NCBI GenBank assembly: GCA_036924085.1
Contig: JAVGWX010000025.1
Location: forward strand, 26,217,488-26,281,487
Reading direction: 5' to 3'
DNA: 64,000 nucleotides
Origin: Ariolimax columbianus
Lineage: Eukaryota; Mollusca; Gastropoda; Stylommatophora; Arionidae
Part shown: positions 1-10,109 of the stretch, in pieces
Position numbering within the stretch: the first letter of the stretch is position 1
How the letters are laid out: every line of letters starts with the position of its first letter
Notes under the pieces: generated by a model
Told to the model about the DNA's origin: nothing
The model's input: only the letters and a program-made list of their open reading frames with translations
The model's database searches: none
Position numbers and translations under genes: made by a program

Positions 1-149
1 CTATTTCCTGGGCTATGAGAATGACCTGGTCCTCAGTGGATATGTGCTGTCTAAAGCCGGCTTGCTGTGGAATTAGTATTCGTTTTTCTTCCAGATGCCA
101 CATCAGTCTGGTGTTTATCATACGTTCCATCAGCTTGCCGACACAGCTC
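1..149 (-). pseudogene. Family D (I-like LINE) RT fragment, antisense
   Basis: This stretch is nearly identical to 13852-13999, which encodes the RT fingers of the near-complete family D copy (QQAGFRKHRSTEDQ region). It is read on the minus strand. At about 149 the similarity stops abruptly after the segment encoding GKLMERMI and jumps to element 5' UTR sequence that lies about 2.4 kb away in the complete copy (near 16368). The endonuclease and N-terminal RT are therefore deleted. The fragment runs off the left edge of the window, so its 3' part is not visible. Confidence 0.85.
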
Positions 150-957
150 AGCGAACCCCCTCGCCGTATAAGGTGAGTATCAAGCAGCTGTCCGCCCGCT
201 TTGATCGGCGGACGGCAGAGACCTCCTTCTGCGGCTCTACCGGATAGGGCTGGGGCGCGAGCCCCAGGTCCCGAACATGTAGGAGCCTCCCATTGCAGTG
301 GTACTGCGATTTTGGGCGGGATTGCAGCTTACAGGGGTTCGGCCATAATCCCCCACATGGTAGCCTCGCGCCATTGGCTTATCAGCCTGGTACGTGAACC
401 AAAGTGTCTGCGGCTCCTCTCGATATGGGCTGGTTTTCCGTAGCAACGCCCTGTCATTAGTAGGGTAAAACTGACCTTTCTTCAGATGGTTTATTTCCAG
501 CACCCGTTCACTATTTGGCCAGACGAATTTATTGAGGGCTTTTTTTTGTCAATGACCAGGTATTTGAAATCTGCGGTTTTTGCGGGGTTAAACACGATTT
601 ACGTAGCGTTCTTTCATTAGAGTGTTAGAGAGCTGACTTGTCTTCCGTGAGTCTAATACCAGCGTACGTTCATTATTAGACCCAACGGTAGTGCTCTCGA
701 TTTGTCAGTCGTTCTACAGTATCGGAGTGTTCAGTCAAATTAAGCCGCAGGTTCCACTCCTGGTGGCAGCACCCGTTCAATATTAGACCGGACGTATCAA
801 TAGAGGGCTTTTTAGTTTGTCAATGGCCAAGTTTCTGGAACCTGCGATTTCTGCAGGGTTAAGACCAGATTACCATAGCAGACGCTCTTTCATTATTGGG
901 TTAAGAGACTGACCTGTCTTCCGTGGGTCTAATACCAGCACATCTTCACTATTAGAC
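150..957 (-). mobile_element. Family D 5' UTR, with tandem monomer of about 279 bp
   Basis: Positions 150-500 match 16368-16700, the leader of the complete family D copy, in the same antisense orientation. A block starting CAGCACCCGTTCA at 498 begins again at 777 and runs to about 957, giving one full and one partial monomer of about 279 bp. Each monomer also has an internal half-repeat (CAGCAC..GTTCA..ATTAGACC). The short open frames here differ between copies and share no recognisable domain, so I treat them as leader and not as a gene. Confidence 0.75.
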
Positions 958-1611
958 CCCACGAAGACACACAATGAAAATGAAAGCCATATAGTCCTGC
1001 TTACAGATGCTCTCGCCGTAGTCACAGCGCTAAAAAGCCAGAAAAACACTGAGCTTAATGACTTAAGAGCAGCACTCTGCAAACTGTGCCAGCAGTCCGC
1101 ACCAAAAAGGATAGTGGTACAGTGGGTCCCATCACACTGCAACATCCAAGGCAACGAGGAGGCAGACAGACTGGCAAAAGAAGGTGCAAGACTACCACAA
1201 ACAGATACTAGTATGACGTACGAAGAGTCAAAACGGCTTATCAAAGCAAGATACATGACCAAATGGGAAACATAATGGTTACACCAAAAACGATGCCTAT
1301 TACCAGTTGAACCGAAGAGAGCAGGTCGTTGTCTTCAGACTTCGCACTGGCCACAATAGACTGAGGTACCACCTATTCAACAAATTGAAGATAGGGTGTA
1401 CCGACGAATGCCCGTGCGGTACTGGTAAAATGACCACTGAACATCTGCTGCAGAACTGCCCGACATACGAGGATCAGAGAGAGCAGATGTGGCCATCACC
1501 AGTGGAACTGCAAGACAAGCTCTATGACAGTGGCGACAGCCTCAGTATGACCACCGTTTTTTTCGAAAAAATAATGGTTACTGTCTGACTGCGTATGAAG
1601 AAGAAGAAGAA
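958..1611 (+). pseudogene. Family D 3' fragment: RNase H C-terminal half plus zinc-knuckle tail
   Basis: The sense strand encodes the end of an RNase H domain: an LLTDALAVVTALKSQ helix, then VVQWVPSHCNIQGNEEADRL with the final catalytic Asp. A C-terminal Cys/His tail follows (CTDECPCGTGKMTTEHLLQNC). The reading frame is broken near 1272 by a small deletion (GGGAAACATAATGG, where the other copies have five more bases), so the zinc tail lies in a different frame from the RNase H part. The copy is 5'-truncated and ends with a short (GAA)n run at 1596-1611, as in the other copies. The first catalytic Asp (YTDGS) is missing because of the truncation. Confidence 0.85.
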
Positions 1612-2877
1612 TAACGGGTGCTGGAAATAGACCTTCGGATGACAGGTCAGTTTTACCCTACTAATGACAGGGCGTTGCTATGGTAATCCTGCTCATTTGG
1701 TTCACGTACTTGGCTGATAAGCCAACGGCGCGAGGCTACAAGGTGAGGGATTACGGCCGAACGCCTCTTAGCCAAAATCCCGCCCAAAAGCTCAGCACGA
1801 TTGAAAAGGGAGGCTTCGACATGGTGGGGACCTGGTGCTCCCGCTCCAGCCCCGCCCGGTCGAGCCGCAGAAAGAGGTATTTGCCGTCCGCCGATTAAAG
1901 CGGGCGGGAAGCTGCTCGATATTCACCCCATACGGCGATGAGGTATGAAACCGTTTGTAGAAGACTTAGTTCTCGGTCGGGGTGCCCTAAGCAGTAGATC
2001 AGCTACCTCACTGCGAACTGCTGAGACTCAACCCTTGACCATGAGATATGTCCGCACACCAGGCGAACAACATCTCCGTGCAATGAACAGGCCTGTCCCC
2101 TGGTCAAATGCACTATTTCGAGAGGAATCACAGGTCGCTGACATTTGGTCCACGTGCTTGGCTGATAAGCTACCATCTGAGGGACTACGGCCGAACGCCT
2201 CTAAGCCAGAATCCCGCCCTAAATCTCAGCACCGCTGTGATGGGAGGCTACGACATGGCTGGGGCTCGCGTCTCAGCCCGGCCCGATCGAGCCGCAGAAA
2301 TGCACCTGGTAAAATGCACTCCTGCCTCGCTCTTTGCCTCTGTCTGCTATCAGTCATCCCAATGGACGCAGAAGAGATGCAGTCCAGCGGACATTGCACC
2401 TCCTGCCCTATTGTGACAACCTCCCGGGTGGCGGAGAATGCTAGGCGTACCATCACTGCAGATGAGCTGAGAAAATGAAGGGAGCAAAGAGATACCTCAC
2501 TCACATGCATATGCTACGTTTCTGGCAGGACGTGACGATCCTGGGACAAAATCACACTGGACTGCCTCTCTTCCGGGATAGTACAAACTAGTACATAGTC
2601 CATCATATCATCAAACCCTATAAACACTAGTAGGGAAGACTCGATAGTCCTGCAAGACAACTTCCCTAAGAGAGACAACTCTGACCAAAAACAACTGCTG
2701 CCTTGCAGTTAGGCTGGGGACAGCCAAAGGCTAAGGAGGGCAACCCTACAGAAACGCCTGTTGAAATGGGATGCACTGAGCCACAAGCTTAACAAAATAA
2801 AACAGTGCAACGTAAATATCGCTGTAAACAGCGTACGATGAAGAAGAAGAAGAAGAAGAAGAAGAAGAAGAAGAACC
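1612..2877 (+). mobile_element. Internally deleted, non-autonomous derivative of family D
   Basis: From 1612 the plus strand follows the family D leader (reverse complement of about 15700-16720) down to the start of the endonuclease ORF (AACAGTGCAACGTAAAT near 2803-2819). It then jumps straight to the element's 3' terminus (GCGTACGATGAAGAAG) with a GAA tail at 2839-2874. All of EN, RT and RNase H is missing. A second leader piece (2130-2290, similar to 1690-1875) is inserted in the middle. It has a LINE 5' end and a LINE 3' end with no protein, so it would need enzyme from a full copy. The tail abuts the 67-bp array of a family A relic, so the element probably inserted there. Confidence 0.7.
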
Positions 2878-2879
2878 TT

Positions 2880-3148
2880 ATCCTCTGGTTGTCCAGTCCT
2901 AAGACAGGTTGTAAATTTGTCTGAAAAAATCTCTCCATTTTACTCAATCCTCTGGTTGATCAATCTTCAACGGGTTGTAAGATTGTCTGAGCGTGTCTCT
3001 CTATTGTACCATATCCTCTGGTTGATCAATCTTCAGACTGGTTGTAAGATTGTCTGAGCGTGTCTCTCTATTGTACCATATCCTCTGGTTGATCAATCTT
3101 CAGACTGGTTGTAAGATTGTCTGAGCGTGTCTCTCTATTGTACCATAT
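2880..3148. repeat. 67-bp tandem array, 4 units (family A C-terminus)
   Basis: Units start at 2880, 2948, 3014 and 3081 with TCCTCTGGTTG. The same unit family makes the array at 22592-23058. On the minus strand the first unit continues from the RT C-terminal tail to its right (RDTLRQSYNQSED), so the unit derives from the 3' end of the RT coding region or the adjoining 3' UTR. Confidence 0.85.
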
Positions 3149-3440
3149 CCTATGCAGCTCTCTACATGTCAGTATAGGCTTGTTTGATTAATGTCGATGT
3201 AAATGTGTGTCTCGATCGCCAACTTCCTCTTTTTCCCTGGAACATTATATCTGTAATCTTCCGTAGACGACTTCCATGTGGCATATTGTGCCTCAGCCAG
3301 TTCAGCCTTCTACTTGTATCATTGTCAATATTGGTACTAGTTCGCTTATTGAATCATCTCTCTGTACAACTCATTCTCTTCCTGTGCTAGCACCACAGTT
3401 CAAGCTTTTCCATGTTTCATTCTCATTATTAGTTGTCCAC
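3149..3440 (-). pseudogene. Family A RT relic, C-terminal part (copy A3)
   Basis: Minus-strand translation gives a decayed LINE C-terminus in the usual order: a degraded LEAFEMWCYRR-type segment (MEKLELWC..HRKRMSCTER), then NWLRHNMPHGSRLRKI, the FQGKRG basic motif and TFTSTLIKQA. It then enters the 67-bp repeats. Such segments follow the thumb in RTE-like LINEs and are typical of defunct copies. Stops and frame changes are frequent. Nothing is left of the palm domain here. Confidence 0.7.
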
Positions 3441-4105
3441 CGCAAGCGATGATGGCCACATGAACAGACGGTTTTGTGTTGATGATGTAGCCTGCGCTGT
3501 ATTTGAATTAAAGTGAAGAAGACCTTGCACTTGCCATCGACCTCACTCTCTAGTCCCGAGCTACCTTGGATCAGTAGCAAGACATGTCAAGACGATCAGA
3601 GGTAACTAAGGATGTAGGCACTCTGGCCTCACCTCCCGTGAGACCAGAGGTCACAATGATATTTGTGGGATTTGAAAGTCCACCGTATCTGTTCACCACT
3701 TTGAGAGGCAAGTGCCTGACCTCTCGACCACAGCAACCCCAGAAGACTCCGCAGAGTATGTAGTCAACCAATGCTGAATTTGTCGTGTATTTGGGCCTAA
3801 AGGGGGCCAGCAGACAATTGAAATTGGGATTACTTGCTAGTTAAGATGTGTATCACTTTTGTTGAAGGATGGTTTTCTATGATTTAATAGATTGAATGAT
3901 ATCAGCATGATAACAAGAGGTGAGGATGATTGTAACATTGACGACAAGACGATGGTTGACTAGGTCTTAGAGGCCTACAGCAGTCAATCACGTAGACCAC
4001 AAAAACCGGCTTGAATGGATGACGTAGAACGTTGAGCATGAAGAAAAGTAATGTACGAAATAACTACCACACATCCATGGTAATCTGTAGTTAGAGTAGG
4101 TCAGG
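3441..4105. other. Intergenic, no feature identified
   Basis: A 66-codon open frame on the minus strand (3571-3771) has no recognisable motif and no supporting context. I see no splice-supported exon, RNA gene or tandem repeat here. Confidence 0.5.
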
Positions 4106-4107
4106 AT

Positions 4108-4890
4108 TCATCCATGCGTTCAGCCCCATACTAAACAAATAACTATGCTTCAGCACCATACTAGGCAAATATCCATGGTTCAGCCCTATACTAGGCAAAT
4201 ATCCATGGTTCAGCCCTATACTATGCAAATATCCATGGTTCAGCCCTATACTAGGCAAATATCCATGGTTCAGCCCTATACTAGGCAAATATCCATGGTT
4301 CAGCCCTATACTAGGCAAATATCCATGGTTCAGCCCTATACTAGGCAAATATCCATGGTTCAGCCCTATACTAGGCAAATATCCATGGTTCAGCCCTATA
4401 CTAGGCAAATATCCATGGTTCAGCCCTATACTAGGCAAATATCCATGGTTCAGCCCTATACTAGGCAAATATCCATGGTTCAGCCCTATACTAGGCAAAT
4501 ATCCATGGTTCAGCCCTATACTAGGCAAATATCCATGGTTCAGCCCTATACTAGGCAAATATCCATGGTTCAGCCCTATACTAGGCAAATATCCATGGTT
4601 CAGCCCTATACTAGGCAAATATCCATGGTTCAGCCCTATACTAGGCAAATATCCATGGTTCAGCCCTATACTAGGCAAATATCCATGGTTCAGCCCTATA
4701 CTAGGCAAATATCCATGGTTCAGCCCTATACTAGGCAAATATCCATGGTTCAGCCCTATACTAGGCAAATATCCATGGTTCAGCCCTAAACTAGGCAAAT
4801 ATCCATGGTTCAGCCCTATACTAGGCAAATGTCCATGGTTCAGCACCATACTAGGCAAATGTCCATGCGTTATCCATACTAGGCAAATGG
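4108..4890. repeat. 30-bp minisatellite, about 26 units
   Basis: Exact 30-bp period; the core is ATCCATGGTTCAGCCC followed by TATACTAGGCAAAT. Internal units are nearly identical, and the edges carry variants. Because 30 is divisible by 3, both strands stay open by chance (a decapeptide GLNHGYLPSI on minus, QPYTRQISMV on plus). On the minus strand the unit resembles the family A segment encoding GAETWT: GGGCTGAACCATGGA here against GGGCTGAAACATGGA in the relic at 23387-23415. The array lies just downstream of family A relic A1, where that segment should be. Confidence 0.95.
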
Positions 4891-4914
4891 CCCATACACA
4901 AGAAGAGATTGGTC

Positions 4915-4957
4915 TTTCTCCCAGCTTTCTCCCAGCTTTTTCCCAGCTTTCTCCCAA
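4915..4957. repeat. 12-bp tandem repeat, about 4 units
   Basis: CTCCCAGCTTT-type units are repeated four times with small variation. The repeat sits between RT relic A1 and the 30-bp array. Confidence 0.85.
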
Positions 4958-5400
4958 TATTATTTGAGGTTAACAATTTATCTTTTTCTTGGAAGGTTTT
5001 TTATGGCAACGTCATTTTTGGTTTAATGTCAATCTCATTGTTGTATCCTGTTAGGGTGTGCTCTAAACTTGTACACGTTGTACTTCTTTGATTATTTCCC
5101 CATTTCTGAGTACATTCAGTTAGCTATTTTGCTTGTCTGTTGCCATAGGCTGTGTTTTCAATGTGTTTATTTTCGTGCCAAACTCTTTGTCTGGGCTGAA
5201 CATTGTTGTTCATGCCTCTTTTGCAACTCTGATCCTGCAACTATGGCTTGACCATCGGTAAATGGGATGTCATTAACTTTCATACCATTGACTTTGCCAC
5301 CCCCAATGCAACTTAAAACAACGGTTTCTATCATTATCTTAGAATGTGCCTTGGAGCAGCTCGATGAAAGCAAAAGCCAAAGTCGCACAGCTGATCTTAT
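4958..5400 (-). pseudogene. Family A RT relic (copy A1), palm to thumb, unexpanded
   Basis: Minus-strand reading shows VNGMKVNDIPFTDGQAIVAG around 5230-5290, a decayed RT palm motif (FTDG where FADD is expected). It continues to GEIIKEVQRVQ (about 5060-5100) and then KTFQEKDKLLTSNNI (4958-5010), the segment after the Y/FLG strand in many LINEs. Frames change several times. This copy carries, once each, the segments that are massively amplified in copy A2: 5023-5098 corresponds to the 80-bp satellite unit, and 4969-4980 to the 16-bp unit. It is therefore the internal reference for how those arrays arose. Confidence 0.7.
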
Positions 5401-5825
5401 TAAAACTAGATATGTTAGTTATTATTTGATTGAACTAATTGCTCCTTGATTTACATAAAGGTTCTGGATTAACCTAATGTTTAGTAATTAATAATTACTT
5501 ATTAAGTTTTAAATTAGGCAACCGAAATGCCGTTTTTTGTTACTGATATATATTTATCAGCCTGTGTTCTTATATATCATTTTATTCGTTTGATCACCTG
5601 TTCTATCGAAATACAAATTTGTGACTCTTAACTTTGCTGTCTATCTTCCGAACAATTATCACCTCTAAAATTGTGTGCAGTATCTTCATATTGTGGCCCA
5701 TCCAAGTGACTTAAAAAATCTGAAAATCCGGTTATATGAGGTTAGCTTGAGTATATTCCTTTAATATTAATAATAGCTACCCATTACAAGCAATGGTGAC
5801 AACAGCCGTCAGACATGTTGTGTTG
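5401..5825. other. AT-rich spacer, no feature identified
   Basis: Low-complexity AT-rich sequence without long open frames, recognised motifs or tandem structure. Confidence 0.5.
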
Positions 5826-7420
5826 CTTCTCACCAGTGAGTTCGAAGGTGGCTGTATAGTCCAATCCTGGCACGGAGAATCCTTCCACATACGTAGGATT
5901 TAATGTCAGAATTGGACGTGTGAGTCTCAGTTGTTTTGTCTTTTCGCAGAGTGCGTTTTTTCTGTACCTCGGAGGTCCGGCGCTCCTCGGTAATGGAGGT
6001 GCCTCTGATAGTGGTTCTGTGCCAAGCCTTGCGGTCCTGTGTGAGACATTCCCATGCGTTTACATCGATGCTGAAGCGTGTCAGAGATACTTTTAGGGAG
6101 TCTTTGAAGCGCTTCTTGTGGCCACTTACTTGACTCTGGCCATCTTTCAGCTCACCATACATTAGTTGTTTTGGGATGCGGTTGTCTAGCATGCGCACGT
6201 CGCGGCCTGCCCATCTGATCTCGGTCTTCTGCAAGACTTTGTGGATGCTTGGCATTTATGCCTTCATGAGGACCTCGGTGTCTGGTATCCTATCCCGCCA
6301 CTTTTTTTCAACAATCTACGGAGGCACCTTGTATGGAAGTGGTTTATTTTCCTAGCATGCCTGCTGTACACAGTCCACGTCTCACTGTCACGCAGAAGGG
6401 CGGGGAGCACTACAGCTAGGTAGACTGAGTTTCGTATCAAGCCTAAGACTCCTCCTATTCCAAATACTGTTGTGCAGCCTCCCAAAGGCAGCACTGACCT
6501 TAGAGATTATGTTACTGACCTCAGAGTTAATGGTAGTTTCACTGGAAAGAGTGCAAGCAAGGTACGTAAAGCTGTCTACGGATTGGAGGCGCTCGTTCTT
6601 GACTATGATGTATGGGTCGCGATATGCATCAGTCTTGGCAGGCTGAAACATGACTTCGGTTTATTTTGGTATTAATTGTAAAACTCAACAAGTAGCAGGC
6701 TTTTGAGAACTTGTCCACATATGTCTGCATGTCTCTTTCGTCGATGGCAGCGAGGGCACAGTCATTAGTAAAAGGCAAGTTCGAGATGGTTGTGTCCTTT
6801 ACTTTGCTTTGTGCTTGCAATCGCCTGAGATTGAAGTTTTGCCCGTTAGTCCCGAATTTTGTTTTTTAAAATTGCTTTTAATTGTCTGTGCTTGCCTCAC
6901 TAGTTTCTACTGACGGAGGCGCGCCTATTCCACCCCATACCGTAGTCAATTGGGTGATATTACGACGCATAAACCAGTACGTGGATGCATGTGTGCATCA
7001 GTATATACCTAAGCTAGGCTTGTCCGCTCTCAGAAGCCAGTTTTCGCTCCGTTTTGGTTACAACCCGACACCTAACGCTGAGCATGCAGCAACCGTTATG
7101 CTGAAGTGTGTTGGGGCTAGTATACAGCCATGCTTCACGCCATTTGTTGGGGCTAGTACACAGACCTCCTTCACGTCATTTGTTGGGGCTAGTACACAGC
7201 CCTCCTTCACGCCATTTGTTAGGGCTAGTACACAGACCTCCTTCACCCCATTTGTAAGGGCTAGTACACAGACCTGCTTCACGCAATTTGTTAGGGCTAG
7301 TGCACAGACCTGCTTCACGCCATTTGTCACAGGAAAGTCATTTGATGTGTCCCCATAACTCAGCACAAGAGCGAGATATGATGTCGCAGATTCCTTTAGG
7401 CTTATGTAATCAGCATTCAT
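5826..7420 (-). pseudogene. Family C non-LTR reverse transcriptase relic with zinc-finger-like C-terminus
   Basis: Read on the minus strand from 7420 down, the order is that of a LINE RT: YGDTSNDFPVTNGVKQ and GVKHGCILAPTHFSI (RT motif after the fingers, expanded into a 36-bp array), NGQNFNLRRLQAQSKVKDTT, the palm site LPFTNDCALAA (FTND in place of FADD), VDKFSKAC..FTINTK, VDSFTYLACTLSS, then VVLPALLRDSETWTVYSRH, INHFHTRCLRRLL, EIRWAGRDVRMLDNRIPKQL, HKKRFKDSLKVSL and a terminal CGRILRARIGLYSHLRTH. The last motif resembles a C2H2 finger with one Cys lost. At least three frameshifts (for example near 6420) and altered catalytic residues make it dead. The upstream endonuclease is not visible. Clade unassigned. 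Confidence 0.85.
7112..7328. repeat. 36-bp tandem array, 6 units, inside the family C RT relic
   Basis: Six units with core GGGCTAGTACACAGACC. On the minus strand each encodes TNGVKQ/EVC.LAL, which is the RT motif NGVKQGCVLAP repeated. The unit is 12 codons long, so the frame stays open. The RT resumes in frame on both sides (GDTSNDFPV upstream, THFSITVAA downstream). Confidence 0.95.
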
Positions 7421-7568
7421 GTTATAGAGTATGTGTTGTAGATGCCTATTTCCCAGTTCATTTATTTTGTCTACACATAGATCTGTTGGTAGTTGATCGT
7501 TGCTATATTATTGTGTCCATGACTGATGGGTTCCTCATGGCCATAACTTGTATTGCTCATCTGGGAAT

Positions 7569-7690
7569 GCTGCTGGGGTTATTATTAAATGTTAGATGGT
7601 TTGTTATTGCTGCTGGGGTTATTATTAAATGTTAGATGATTTGTTATTGCTGTTGGGGTTATTATTAAATGTTAGATGGTTTGTTATTGC
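7569..7690. repeat. 40-bp tandem repeat, 3 units
   Basis: Units starting GCTGCTGGGGTTATTATTAA at 7569, 7609 and 7649, with one or two substitutions. I could not tie this unit to a coding segment. Confidence 0.9.
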
Positions 7691-7734
7691 TGTTGTCGTC
7701 AACAATTTTATTTATTTACTCTGATAATCTACTT

Positions 7735-8590
7735 GTTGCCTTGTCTTGTCTTATCCGCGTGCCGTGAGGTGGCGTGGGGAGCCGTAGTTTTTTGTCAGGG
7801 CCAGACGTGCCGCTGAAGTATTCATAGTCCCGTGACGACTTAGAATGTCCGCAACATTTCTTTTGTATCAAGTTCTTATTCGGCCAGGGTTTAGAAAACC
7901 CGAACGGCGTGCGTTATAGGGGCACATGGTTAGTTGGTCAGGTTGCATTCTTATTAGGTGGCCGAACCACTCTCCTCGTCAACATATTCAGTGACGCGTC
8001 CTGCTTCAACTATTCATCTCACATCTTCATTGCGTATTCTTTCTCTCCTAGTTATATCGGTGGCTTCTCTTCTCACATGTTGTGATCTTTCTCTCTGGAG
8101 ATTTTGTTCAAGTCCAAGTTTGGCCCAGGAAACAGAGAGTTTGTATAACAATAATGTGGATCAGCAGTCTTGTTGTGGATATGTTTACGTTTGTGCGTTC
8201 CTATAATACTGACAGCTGGTATGCAATTACTATTGCGTTTAAGCAGTTGATCTCAATTTATAATCCCGAGTGAAATACTGCCCAAGTACCTGAATTCTTG
8301 CACTGCATTGATGTTAGTCATCTTTACCGTAATGTATTCATCTATTTGTTAATATATTTTTATCATTAAAGCTGTATTGGATCCCAGTGTTCTGAATGCA
8401 TCTTCCGTCTTATGGCACCGTTATCCAGTTTGAATTTTGCTGTATTTCTTCAGTTAAAGCTCTTGTGCTGTACAATATTTTCATTTCTATTATTATCTTG
8501 CATTTGTATTATATCCACTGCTTCTTGGAAGGTTTCGACAGCAAGTACGTATACCATCGTACAGTACTGAATATTCTAGAAAAGTTGTAT
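7735..8590 (-). pseudogene. Family B RT relic (copy B1), C-terminal region
   Basis: Shares extended similarity with 57800-58560 in the same orientation. Minus-strand segments include EATDITRRERIRNEDVR (about 8000-8065), then EWFGHLIRMQPDQLTM, PYNARRSGF and the tail LRLPTPPHGTR. This is the thumb and C-terminal region of a LINE RT in which the WxGHL.R motif follows the TRR.R.RNED segment. The frame is broken many times. Similarity fades above about 8340, and the 8400-8590 part is assigned only by position. It holds a single copy of the segment that is a 65-bp array in copy B2. Confidence 0.65.
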
Positions 8591-8597
8591 GATGACA

Positions 8598-8896
8598 TGT
8601 GATAATGTTTGTGGTCCTCATGTGATAATGTTGATGGTCCTCATGTGATAATGTTGGTGGTCCTCATGTGATAATGTTGGTGGTCCTCGTGTGATAATGT
8701 TGGTGGTCCTCATGTGATAATGTTGGTGGTTCTCATGCGACAAAGTTGGTGGTTCTCATGTGATAATGTTGGTGGTTTTCATGTGATGATGTTGGTGGCT
8801 CTCATGTGATAATGTTTGTGGTCCTCATGTGATAATGTTGGTGGTTCTCATGTGATAATGTTGGTGGTCCTCATGTGATAATGTCGGTGGTCCTCA
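8598..8896. repeat. 23-bp tandem array, about 13 units
   Basis: Core ATGTGATAATGTTGGTGG plus TCCTC; units diverge by point changes and small indels. It adjoins family B relic B1. The origin of the unit is not recognised. Confidence 0.93.
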
Positions 8897-8914
8897 TCGA
8901 CGGCGATGGAAGAA

Positions 8915-8957
8915 TTATTATTAGTATTATTATTATTATTACCATTTTTATTATATT
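8915..8957. repeat. (ATT)n microsatellite
   Basis: Imperfect ATT/TTA triplet run. Confidence 0.9.
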
Positions 8958-9115
8958 ATGATATTCCTTCGTGTCATTGAACTTGTTTTCTTTATTGTTG
9001 CTTCAGTCGACTTATTTCATTTGTTTGTTAAAGTGTTTTATGGGGGTATAGATTTAGTTTACAGTTTGTTAACTTGTTTTCAGAGAGAACTACTTAAGGT
9101 TTAGAATGTCTCTTC

Positions 9116-9140
9116 TTCTGCCTCTCTCTTTCTCTCTATC

Positions 9141-9180
<40 letters not shown>
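9116..9180. repeat. (CT)n microsatellite
   Basis: CT/TCTC run, perfect over about 35 bp near 9143-9178. Confidence 0.95.
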
Positions 9181-9181
<1 letters not shown>

Positions 9182-9242
9182 TGTATTATTCTGAGCTTTC
9201 TGAGAATAGCATGTCATATTTATTATTGACTTCCACACATGA

Positions 9243-9545
9243 ATTTGTGTCCCTCACTTGTCAGAATAGATGAACAACCGTCTCCCTCACTTATCAGTCC
9301 CCGTGCACTACCCTCTCTTTCACTTATCAGTCCCCATGTACTACCGTCTCCCTCACTTGTCAGTGTCCATGTACTACCGTCTCCCTCACTTATAAGTTTC
9401 CATGTACTACAGTTTACCTCACTTGTCAGACTCCATGTACTACCGTCTCCCTCACTTGTCAGACTCCATATACTACCGTCTCCCTCACTTATCAGTTTCC
9501 ATGTACTGCAGTATCCCTCACTTGTCAGACTCCATGTACAACGGA
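9243..9545. repeat. 33-bp tandem array, about 9 units
   Basis: Unit TCCATGTACTACCGTCTCCC plus TCACTTGTCAGAC. A 33-bp period keeps both strands open, giving 11-residue peptide repeats (GDGSTWSLTSE on minus, LVRLHVLPSPS on plus). No start context or neighbouring exon supports translation. Confidence 0.93.
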
Positions 9546-9559
9546 TAGACATTCCCGTA

Positions 9560-10105
9560 CGCAGCTTTTCTCCTTTTTCACGGCGTACACAAATGGTTAC
9601 TTTCAGTTATAGTTCACTGGCGCTGACTTCTTAGTTTTCAGCTGTCACCAGTCTACCTGCATAGCAAATGTTGTTTTGCGACCAGAGTTGTGTATCACAG
9701 GAAAGCCGTCCTACGTGGATATCACGTTTTTCCTACAGGTCAACGGGAAGACTGCACCACGAAGCTCAGCTCAACACAATTGGAGGATAGCTAACAAATG
9801 AACACGAATTGCAAAGTCGTGAATCCAGACAAAGAACGTTTTTTTCGTTACGACGATCACAAAACAAATATGTATATGCGCACGGAAAACATGTATAACA
9901 AACAACAGAAAATAAAATAAAGTAATAGGCAGCCTGAAGTTGATGTTTTTGCCGAGTGTAGATAAATACGTGTCTTGTGATCTTTGTCACGTGCAAACAT
10001 TCTTTCTTTACATTTCGCAGCTTCGAAGTGCCACATATTCCCTCCCCTGAATCATGAAACCCAGGCTATTCACCATATCAGGTCAGCATCTTATCCACAC
10101 TTGAA
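9560..10105. other. Spacer, no feature identified
   Basis: No recognisable coding motif, tandem repeat or RNA gene. Short open frames here have no family resemblance. Confidence 0.45.
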
Positions 10106-10109
10106 CACA

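Noticed and set aside
1945..2478. ORF1 (gag-like) of family D, 177 codons
   Set aside because: The frame spans an inserted duplicate of the leader and is not conserved in the other leader copies; no CCHC or coiled-coil motif.
3571..3771. Small gene of 66 codons on the minus strand
   Set aside because: No recognisable domain, no splice or promoter context, and the length is within chance for this window.
4091..4957. A 288-codon open frame made of a decapeptide repeat (GLNHGYLPSI), and its 214-codon mirror on the plus strand
   Set aside because: The 30-bp unit has no stops in these frames and is a multiple of 3, so both strands are open automatically. The unit is explained better as an amplified RT segment, and there is no exon or promoter context.
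9223..9634. Two overlapping open frames with 11-residue repeats
   Set aside because: Same reason: a stop-free 33-bp tandem unit opens both strands. Codon pattern and context give no sign of a gene.
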